NCBI RefSeq assembly: GCF_958450345.1
Contig: NC_088782.1
Span: forward strand, 109,150,358 to 109,214,357
Reading direction: 5' to 3'
Length of the DNA stretch: 64,000 nucleotides
DNA from: Calliphora vicina
Taxonomy: Eukaryota > Arthropoda > Insecta > Diptera > Calliphoridae
Shown: positions 56,274 through 64,000 of the stretch, piece after piece
How positions within the stretch are numbered: the stretch's first letter is position 1
Layout of the letters: each line of letters starts with the position of its first letter
Translations under genes and position numbers: made by a program
Notes under the pieces: generated by a model
Database searches by the model: none
What the model was told of the DNA's origin: nothing
Seen by the model: only the letters and a program-made list of their open reading frames with translations

Positions 56274-56682
56274 TGTAACAACTCTTTATTTATATTAAAA
56301 TGTACAACAACAGAATTAAATAGTCACTCAATGTTTTTTTTTTATACACGTTTATAAATTCTCAGAAATACAGACACAATTTATAATGTACACGAATTTA
56401 CTTGAAAAACACAACACACTTTAAGGCACTCAGTTGATGTTTATTCGAAAAGCGTCTCTGATAAACTTACTAACGACTGCAACCTCTGCCACTATTAATA
56501 ACACTGCCATATGCAGATTGCTCTTTAACTGTCAAAGTTCGAATATTCTAGATCATACGCCATCTGTGGTGTACTTTCTACAATGTTCTTTAACTGAATA
56601 TTCGAATTCAAACAGCGTTGCCAACTTACGATCAATGGTCAACTGAAAGCTTTTATTTAATAATGCCCACAGATATGTTACA
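56274..56682 (-). mobile_element. Probable solo LTR, minus strand
   Basis: Bounded by TGTAAC and GTTACA, the short inverted ends of many gypsy-type LTRs. Read on the minus strand it has a TATAAAAAAAA box near 56340-56348, an ATTGAGTG initiator-like sequence shortly after, and AATAAA near 56285, about 10 bp before the end: U3-R-U5 order. GTTTG occurs at 56264-56268 and 56683-56687; if this is the target duplication the element includes five extra bases (56269-56273). There is no internal region or second LTR, so it would be a solo LTR left by recombination. Confidence 0.5.
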
Positions 56683-56689
56683 GTTTGCT

Positions 56690-57004
56690 ATTACAGCACT
56701 GTTATTTGAAAGCATTATGCTACTTTTAAATCAGCCATTAAAATCGTTATATTTGAATTCAAGTACAATTTCGTAACAATATATAATGTCCTGTGCTTCC
56801 TATTGGGAACAAAGGGCCACAACGAATCTAAAGTAAGGAATGAGTGATATTGTCTTGTTTTCGGATCTATATCTTTACAATAAACGAAACATGAATGCAT
56901 CAGAGTATTCTAAATATCAAGCATTAGTTAAAAAGTAACAACTTTAAAGAAATATTCAACCTATCAACCCTATCAATATTTCAGACGTACCTTTGGAATT
57001 AAAA
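56690..57004. other. Non-coding DNA, nothing recognised
   Basis: No open frame or repeat of note. Confidence 0.45.
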
Positions 57005-57604
57005 CAAGTAAGAGTGCTATATTCGGCTGTGCCAAATCTTATATACCCTTCACTTCAAAATTTTAAATATTTTTTGGAAATTTAATTTTTTTTTTTTTAA
57101 ATTAAAATTTTTTTTTTGTTTTTTAAATTTTTTTGGTGAAAAAAAAATTCGGGTTAAAAAATATTTTTTTGCGATTTTGACCCTTTGTAGGTCCAACTTA
57201 CTTTGGTTTATATACGTCGTTGCAAATGTCTTTGAAATATCTATCATTAGATATCCATATTGTCTATATTAATGTCTTAGTAATCCAGATATAGGAAAAA
57301 TAGGTCAAAAATCGAGGTTGTCCTGGTTTTTTCTTCATATCTCAGCCATTTGTGGACCGATTTTGCTGATTTTAAATAGGAAACTTCTCGAAAGCATGTT
57401 TGACAGAATTATTGAAGATTTGGATCCCGAAGATATCTGGTGTCTTCAGAAAATTGATTTCAACAGACAGACAGACGGACATGGCTTAATCGACTCCGCT
57501 ATCTATAAGGATCCAGAATATATATACTTTATAGGGTCGGAAATGAAAAATGTAGAAATTACAAACGCAATGACAAACTTATATATACCCTTCTCACGAA
57601 GGTG
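57005..57604 (+). repeat. Interspersed repeat family B, most complete copy
   Basis: Starts ACAAGTAAGAGTGCTATATT with hairpin GGCTGTGCC and TATATACCCTTCACTT. It continues with TTGTAGGTCCAACTTACTTT, CATATCTCAGCCATTTGTGG and TTTGGATCCCGAAGATATCT. A short GACAGACAGACGGACA tract is followed by GGCTTAATCGACTCCGCTAT, and it ends TATATATACCCTTCTCACGA AGGTGAA. The start, the tetranucleotide tract and the TCGACTC block parallel family A, so A and B look like distant members of one class. The 95-codon frame here is repeat-derived. Confidence 0.88.
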
Positions 57605-57744
57605 AAACGACTTCTTCTAAACTTACGACATTAGCACACACTCTTGAATTAGTCAGTGAAGTATCACTTAGTAACTAGCGATACAGGTGGTTCCATTCCA
57701 AAGGGTCTTATATTCAGCCAAAAAAGTTTGAAGACCTAGAATTG

Positions 57745-58055
57745 AAGGCATTACTCCATGAAGATTGTTGTTAAACTCAACAAGAGCTTGCAAAATCATT
57801 GGGGGCTACTCAAGCAGCAATTTCAAAACATTTGGAAGCAGCAGGATTTATCCAAAAGCAGGGAAATTAGGTAAAATACGAATTGAAGCCGATAGACCTT
57901 GAAAGACGATTTTGCATGTCCGAAATGATGTTTAAACGCTATAAAAGAAAATAATTTTGCCCCGAATCATTACTTGCGATGAAAAATGGATCCATTACGA
58001 TAAACCGAACCATAAGAGATCGAATGTAAAGCCCGGCAAGCCAGCCGAATCCAGA
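57745..58055 (+). pseudogene. Mariner transposase fragment, helix-turn-helix to first Asp
   Basis: Reads LLHEDCC-stop-TQQELAKSLG, ATQAAISKHLEAAGFIQKQG (second helix-turn-helix), stop, VKYELKPIDLERRFCMSEMM and KRYKRK. After a frameshift comes the equivalent of ITCDEKWIHYDKPNHKRSN, which contains the first catalytic Asp near 57978. It belongs to the same subfamily as the copy at 25 kb but retains the part deleted there. The fragment ends near an AGCGACACAGGTTGTTCCAT phrase (58055) that also occurs upstream as AGCGATACAGGTGGTTCCAT (57677). No inverted termini. Confidence 0.85.
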
Positions 58056-58147
58056 AGCGACACAGGTTGTTCCATTCCGCTTGTGGTAAAATATTGTGTT
58101 ATTTCCAAACCTATCAAATAAGTAAAGGTGAGGGTAAGCGCTTCCTA

Positions 58148-58394
58148 CACAGACAAAACAGATTCGTGATAGCAACCGAATTTCTTGCCAATCGAATGAT
58201 TTTACCTTAGTGATCGAATTTTACAGCTCTGACTTCAAAATTTTGGAAGGGGTAACAAAAGTGTGGTTGCTTCTGACGAAATTCTTCTTTATCAACTGAC
58301 TTTCTGTTGATAGAACCGTAAAATTCTATGTATGCAACCGAATCATTCGATTGGCAATAAATTCGATTGCTAACACGAATCTGTTTTCTCTGTG
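58148..58394. mobile_element. 247-bp MITE flanked by TA
   Basis: Left arm CACAGACAAAACAGATTCGT and right arm (reverse complement) CACAGAGAAAACAGATTCGT are over 50 bp long with few mismatches, continuing through CAATCGAATGATT. TA at 58146-58147 and 58395-58396 suggests Tc1/mariner-type mobilisation. No coding. Confidence 0.85.
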
Positions 58395-60340
58395 TATCTT
58401 TAAATTTAAATAAAACCAATTTAAAGGTCAGCAGCGGTTTCTCTGGATGGCGCTCTACCGAAATGTCAAATTTTCCAGACTCTGGCTTATAAATTAGGCT
58501 AAATTGGATTGATGACATGGATTATGTTGACTTTGGGGGCTAATTGTGGTTTGTGGCTTAATCGGATAGACCTGCGACTTAAGAAAACTCCACAAGAAAA
58601 AGGCTAACGGTATCAAATCGCAGTAGAGGTGTACACACTTGCTTGTACCGGCAAGCCTCTTCAATTCTCTTTTGTTATTTCATTCTCACTATGGTTTTGA
58701 CATATAAAATTTAACACAGACTTGCTGTGTGTAAATCAGTAATGTTCACGCCATACAACAATTGTTTGAAAAATTTACACACATTTGTTATGCTCTTTTA
58801 AATACTTTTGTTCATTCATCGCTGAGCATGCGAAGAAAACACATATGGCGGACTATCGTCATTTTTTTCAGAAATTTATTAAGCATTGTTGTTGGTTGTT
58901 CTCGTTCGAAGCATAGCAAACACACGCGTTTCAATTACAATTGAACACAATAAAACAAAGTCAAAAATAAATACAAAATTTAAGTGAATTTCGGACTTAC
59001 AATGTATATTTTTTCATTTCCTTAAAATTTAAATTACATTCATTTAATAAATTGGTTTTATTTGACAAAAATCCTAAATCTAAACTTTCTTCATAAAGCA
59101 TGATGCTGGGTAGCTCTCTCACCAATACATCTTCATTTTTATTTTTGAACATCACTGGTGTAAATAGACCAGCAATTTTAAAAAAGAATTGAAGAGAGTT
59201 GCTTCAAGTTAAATTGCTGTGTGTAAAAGCAGACTTTCTGTAACTTCCTAAGACTGAAGGAGTTCGACATGACCGCTTTGTGTTCGGGATATAGGGCGAG
59301 TAATTTTGGTACTGCGTATGGATTTCAGGATCTGTATACCAACCTGAGATGAATGGGGTGTCTTCAATAAAAGCTATGGCCATAGGCTCTATTATTTTCT
59401 CTGATGATCCTAGCAGAAAATCTGCAACATTTTCAAAGTGGAAATCTGTGGGAGCTGAGTTTGTAGATATCAATCATTAGGAGAAAGACTGCAAAAAATT
59501 ATAATTACCAGGATCTGTGTGATTGGTCTTATGTCGAAGTAAAAGGGGCTTTCCACATGTAAGCTATTGCAAGGTTTTTCCAATAATGAGGCTAAAAATC
59601 ATCGATTTCTTCGATCTAAAGGAATACAGCTGTGAACTCGCACAATTATGTATCGCATTAGTATCTGTTTAGATATTGGGTTACTTAGATCCTTAAGGGT
59701 CTCCTGATCCATAGCTTAGACCGAATTTAAATATGACCTACTGAAACAGCTGAGTATGTTGGCATACTAACCAGTTATTTTGTATCCCAAATGCATAAAA
59801 AAAGAAACATTTTGGCTTCATTCAGAACTCGTTTAAGAGTTGTATGATAGTTCTTCATGTAAAAGGTCTAGAAGTTATCCGCTTCACGACATATCTTTCT
59901 TCGAGAGTCTGAGCGATTACACATTAATTTGGCGCTCTTCTGAATCACTATCGTTTTAAATAAGAAAAAAAACTAACACAAACTGAATCTTCGGCTTAAG
60001 GCTTGTGATGGCCTAAACTCGCATGATTCTTGATTATCTTGTCAATAATAAGTAAATTTTGAATTGGATTTAATTTTAAGAATTAAGAATTTTACTCGAA
60101 CCTGTTTCGATTTCCCTTTTGATAGTTCGTTAGACTTGGCGAATTGCTGAAAATCGTTAGTATTATTTTTGGCTTGGAGTGACTTATTATGGCTCTCACT
60201 TTACACTATTAAGGACGTCTGTGAACTTATCCTAATTGTATGAAAGAATGTTCTTAGTCTTCTCTCATGTAGAGCAAGGCAGTCATAAACAAGTTGTTGT
60301 ATCGATTCTTTCTCTTTTTCATCTGCCCAATCATAGGGTA

Positions 60341-60512
60341 CTGCTACACGTTCAATATATATTGTGATACTGGGATCGCGATCCATTGTAATGGATCACG
60401 CAAAATTAGGTTATTCTGCGATTTGGATCGCGATCCATGAGTACTGCATGCTACCCGTTCAATAAATATCGCGATATTGGATCGCGGTCAATATATATTG
60501 AACGTGTAGCAG
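60341..60512. repeat. 172-bp MITE with perfect 24-bp arms and GGATCGCGATCC palindromes
   Basis: The arms at 60341-60364 and 60489-60512 are exact reverse complements and begin CTGCTACACGTTCAATATAT. Inside, the palindromes GGATCGCGATCC (near 60373) and TGGATCGCGATCCA (near 60424) and a third half-form (near 60478) recur. No target duplication is clear. Confidence 0.88.
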
Positions 60513-61066
60513 TTTCCTTACAGTGTTCAGTAATTATAATCGTAAGAAACCCAATCGAACTCCTACGAAGATCCAATAAATTCTTGGTCCTATCTTTCGG
60601 CAGAGAGAGTCAGATCATTATGGATATTCTACAAGTGGTAATAGAAGACCATCTCAGTTTCGCTCATTCGTCTAATAAATTTGATATTTCAACCAAGGGA
60701 ATAGTAATAGTTAATAGTTAATTCCAAGGACAATCCTTTTTATGCGCTCTCATCAGTTAGTTAATTTACCGGATATCATCATGACCTGGAACCCATCATA
60801 ATTCGACAAGGTGTTGTCTAAGTTTAGTCAGTGAGTAAATACAATCGAAAAGACATTTCTACCTTATTACGTTGGAGTTGAGACACTAGATTGATGAAAG
60901 ACTATTCATATATTGTAGATATTAATGGTTGAAGTTTCTAGATTTAATTCCAGAATTCTTCACGCGGCTATATCGATTGGTATTCTAATCCTAAGGTCTT
61001 AAATTTGGTACGTACTGTACTATATAGTCTGTCGTTGCCAGAAATGCATTTGATATAGATATCGAA

Positions 61067-61215
61067 GGTATGAGGAGTGGAACTTATGTAATATCAAGAC
61101 AGGTCAGACACTGTTTCTTATTCGGAATAAAGAGGTGAATGCGGAACTCATGTAATAGCCAGAGCAGCTAGTGTCTGTACCTTACTCAGAATAGAGAGTG
61201 GAGGTCTGTTTCCGT
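61067..61215 (+). repeat. Two diverged tandem copies of a ~75-bp unit
   Basis: GGAACTTATGTAATATCAAG ... TTATTCGGAATAAAGAG is followed by GGAACTCATGTAATAGCCAG ... TTACTCAGAATAGAGAG. The origin is unknown. Confidence 0.6.
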
Positions 61216-62072
61216 GTGTTCACTTATTGTGTAGAGACATTTCCCATTTGGCTCTAAAAATTTATAAGGCTTAAAAGATGCCACCATCATTTCTCCTCAC
61301 TAACAATGGAAGCTCTGATCTGGATCATTTTAATCAGCCCTACAATCCGAAAAGTGTGTGTTCATAAGTAGTTCCAAAATTTCGGCAATACTTTCAGTGA
61401 TCTGGTTTGATGTCTCTGTGGTACTTTCCAAATCTCCACAGAAACACTAACATGATTTCCTCTTTGCGCTTGTGGTTTCTCTCTTGAAATTATTGAAGCT
61501 TCGACGATAGCCGTCTGTGTGGTAAAATAAGGATTAGCGAAGATGAGAGACATGGGAATGGACAAAATATTTTCAAAGCAATAACTAACTATAAATGACA
61601 ATTTTTTATTGATCATTTTTCAGAATTTTCCTGCGGATGAGTTTGCTATTTAGATTGAAATGTTTGAAATGTTTTCGTATATTTCAACTCTCCAATAATA
61701 CTTTCTGTGTAAAATACTTGCATTAGCAGAAACATGTTGAGGCTTTCTGAGATCCACTGTGTTCAATAAACTTTCGGAATTATGGAACATTTATTTGGAA
61801 TTCGTTCGTTTCGTGTTTCTACGGTGAATCATGGATCAAGATATCTCGCAGACATTTAAGCTTTCTGGGATCTAATGTATTCAGTGATGAGCAAATGAGA
61901 GGATATTGAATTTCGTTTCGACTCTAAGGTGTTTCCAGTAAGAGATTCCTGAGAATATTAACAAAAAATTCTGGGTAATTTCAAAATGTTTCTCTGATTG
62001 GATTTTGTTAATATTCAAATCAAGCATACCACTCTTCAATGCGCATTATATAAAATAAGCTAGATTTATAAA

Positions 62073-63603
62073 AAACAAGTAAGAAAGTATGATCGGTCAA
62101 GCCCGACCATATAATACCCTACACTAAGTAAAAGAGCAAAAACCATTTTTCTTTTAAAATTTCAATAATTTATATTTTTGAGTGATTTTCGGAAGTGGGC
62201 CTTATATGGGGGCTATGGCCAATTATGGACCGATCACCATGAAATTAGGTCGTGTGATTTATGTCTATATAAAAGTTTACTGTATTGAATTTTGTGTGTA
62301 TACTACGGTATTCAATTAATCGGGTTTGTGGTTTAATCGGTTAATCGAGCAAATAATTAATCGGGGTTCAGATTTAATCGGTTAATAATCGGTTAAATTT
62401 AAATTATTCGATTAACCGAATAATTTGTATTTTAATTTTATATTGAAAGGAAAAATACGAATTTTGTGTACAGCATTTTGTTAATAAAAAGAACAAAAAC
62501 ATAAAAAGCAAACTAAACATAACAATTCAACAAAACAATTAACAAAAATAGGGAATCTTCTGAAATAATATTTTAAAAAAAGAATATAAATGCTTTCCTT
62601 TTAAACAATTTTTAGTTTTAATAAAACTTGACTTGACAAAACTCTCTCCCTGATTGTAGATGTTGGAGAAATCGAAAGTAAGATGAGAAAGAATATCCAA
62701 TTTCTTAGTTCTTTTTTTATTTTTTGATAAGCATATAAAATCCTCCATCATACCATTGGAATGCTTTTTGATTTTTTTATATTTTGAATACTTAAATAGT
62801 TTCGTTAAGTTCTGATAAAAGACTCGTTTCAGTAATGAGTTTCGTCTATTATCATGTCCTCATTAGGACGAAGTTCATCATAGAAACATTCTAGAAAAAA
62901 TGTCATTTCCAAATTTCTTAGTTTCAATTTTCGTACTATACTTCAAAAAACTATTGCTAGAAGGGAATGTTCATGAGTTAAGAAATAAAATTTGTGTGTT
63001 TAAAGCTAAATTTCTATATAAAGTGCAAAAAAAAACGAAATTTCGGTTAATCGGTTAATCGACACAAATTAATCGGTTTATTTGTTATTTGAAAATGGTC
63101 AATTTTAAATTATTCGAACAGTTAACCGACAAAAATTAATCGGTTAACCGATTAACGGTTAATCGATTGAATACCCTAGTGTACACCAACATTTTTAAGC
63201 GATTTATGCAAGTTAAAGTGATTTTCGGAAGCGGGTCTATATGGGAGCTATGACTAATTATGGACCGATCGTAACAAAATTTGGTGACATAAATTTTGTG
63301 TATATAAAACTTATTTGGAGCGGAATTTGTGGAGATACATATATAAATTAGACATTTATGACCGATAAAGTCCTATTTCGGGAGGACATTTGTATGGGGG
63401 CTAGGTGAAATAATGGACCGATTTCAGCCAGTTTCAATAGGCGTGGTCCTTGGGCCGAAAAAATAATATGTACCAAATTTTATCGACTCAGAAAGTGATT
63501 CTAAGTCGATCGCTATACTTTAAGGTAGGTGTTAGACTAATATTTTTGGGCGTTACAAACATCTGCACAAACGCATTATACCCTCCCCACTATGGTGGTG
63601 TAG
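62073..63603 (+). repeat. Interspersed repeat family A, copy 4, interrupted
   Basis: The outer parts match copy 3 from AACAAGTAAGAAAGTATGAT (62073) to CCCCACTATGGTGGTGTAG (63603). They are interrupted at the TACCAACATTTTTAAGCG block by a hAT-like element (62304-63178). Near 63478 the copy jumps from ACCAAATTTTATCGA to CTCAGAAAG, deleting the whole tetranucleotide region between two ATCGA-type microhomologies. Confidence 0.9.
62304..63178. mobile_element. Non-autonomous hAT-like element in family A copy 4
   Basis: Termini TACGGTATTCAATTAATCG and (from the right) TAGGGTATTCAATCGATTAA are flanked by GTGTATAC (62296-62303) and GTGTACAC (63179-63186): an 8-bp duplication with one change. Both ends carry clusters of CGGTTAAT/ATTAACCG motifs (62325-62410 and 63045-63165). 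The 875-bp body is non-coding. Confidence 0.9.
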
Positions 63604-64000
63604 AGCAGTCAGAGGTAGACTATGTCAGTTTTAATTTCATTCCACATTTAAACCATTATTTAATAACTCAGGCTCTGATCCAGGTCATTCATTTGGGTTG
63701 GGAGGTTGTGTTGTGTAATAAGTTAAAATTTATTTTACATTTTTCTTTTTTTTTCTTTTTATATTAAAACTTTTCGGTTTAGTGGGGGAAATTTAATTGT
63801 TTACTAATGTTCAGCTAGTAGTTGAATTTTTACTTTAAAATTTAATAAATTCGCAGATGGTAAAAATTCAACCAAGCTCAAAATGAAATGGAATTACCCT
63901 TCTTAAATCTCTACTAATTCTCATAATTTTATATTCAAGTTAATTTATGTTGTCTTAGGTTACACAATTCCGTTCCTAAATTCCTTTACAAACACAGCCA
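63604..64000. other. Non-coding DNA at window end
   Basis: A/T-rich, no element recognised. The window stops without a boundary. Confidence 0.45.

Larger units (their letters stand above)
58400..62070. other. Long non-coding stretch with few recognisable repeats
   Basis: Apart from a MITE at 60341-60512 and a two-copy repeat at 61067-61215, I find no gene or known element. Short frames (59204-59473 minus, 89 codons; 60437-60721 plus, 94 codons) have mixed composition but no domain I recognise. The moderate base composition suggests old, unrecognisable element debris. Confidence 0.45.

Noticed and set aside
57677..58080. Flanking ~25-bp direct repeats as a target duplication of the mariner fragment
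   Set aside because: Mariner duplicates only TA, and the repeats (AGCGAYACAGGTKGTTCCAT) differ at several places; more likely a separate small duplication.
59204..59473. 89-codon minus-strand frame with mixed composition
   Set aside because: It reads like coding sequence in places, but I cannot tie it to any family or find a continuation.

Overview
This is AT-rich animal DNA packed with decayed transposable elements, almost certainly from a dipteran and probably a calyptrate (blow-fly/house-fly type) fly. The evidence is the repeat content: Jockey and LOA-like non-LTR retrotransposons, mariner and other IS630-Tc1-mariner relics, piggyBac, hAT-type elements, Helitron-like elements with internal satellites, and short interspersed elements carrying a GGAC/GTCC proto-microsatellite between hairpin-rich ends. 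The species assignment is inference. I see no host protein gene, tRNA, rRNA, CRISPR array or prokaryotic operon. The window reads as intergenic DNA, a very large intron, or repeat-rich heterochromatin.

Layout. 0.3-1.5 kb: a 35-bp minisatellite with a TATATAAAG core. 1.5-2.0 kb: a broken copy of a repetitive arthropod protein. 2.6-10.3 kb: two minus-strand Helitron-like elements sharing a 113-bp satellite, separated by an internally deleted mariner-like element (3.48-4.41 kb) and a second fragment of the same deleted lineage. 12.8-15.7 kb: a minus-strand Jockey element. 17.1-21.1 kb: a nest of a short interspersed repeat, a 1.58-kb foldback element and a retrotransposon tail split by a hAT-like element with perfect 8-bp target duplications. 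24.6-31.4 kb: mariner relics, one with both ends and TA duplications, and non-LTR fragments. 31.9-34.7 kb: three minus-strand non-LTR relics and a MITE. 34.8-36.2 kb: a ~109-bp tandem array.

37.5-49.7 kb is the most layered part: three copies of one interspersed repeat, a hAT-like element with a further inverted-repeat element inside it, a complete-ended Helitron, a perfect 110-bp-arm palindrome, and a piggyBac element with TTAA duplications and a rotted transposase. 51.2-54.6 kb: a minus-strand LOA-like element flanked by inverted blocks of the 35-bp minisatellite. 56.3-56.7 kb: a probable solo LTR. 57.0-58.4 kb: another interspersed repeat, a mariner fragment and a MITE. 62.1-63.6 kb: a fourth copy of the main interspersed repeat, interrupted by a hAT-like element with an 8-bp duplication.

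No element looks able to move itself: each coding region has stops, frameshifts or deletions. The value of the window is its stratigraphy. Several insertions can be ordered in time, four copies of one repeat can be compared for growth of a microsatellite, and three internally repeated element types show how satellites arise inside mobile DNA.
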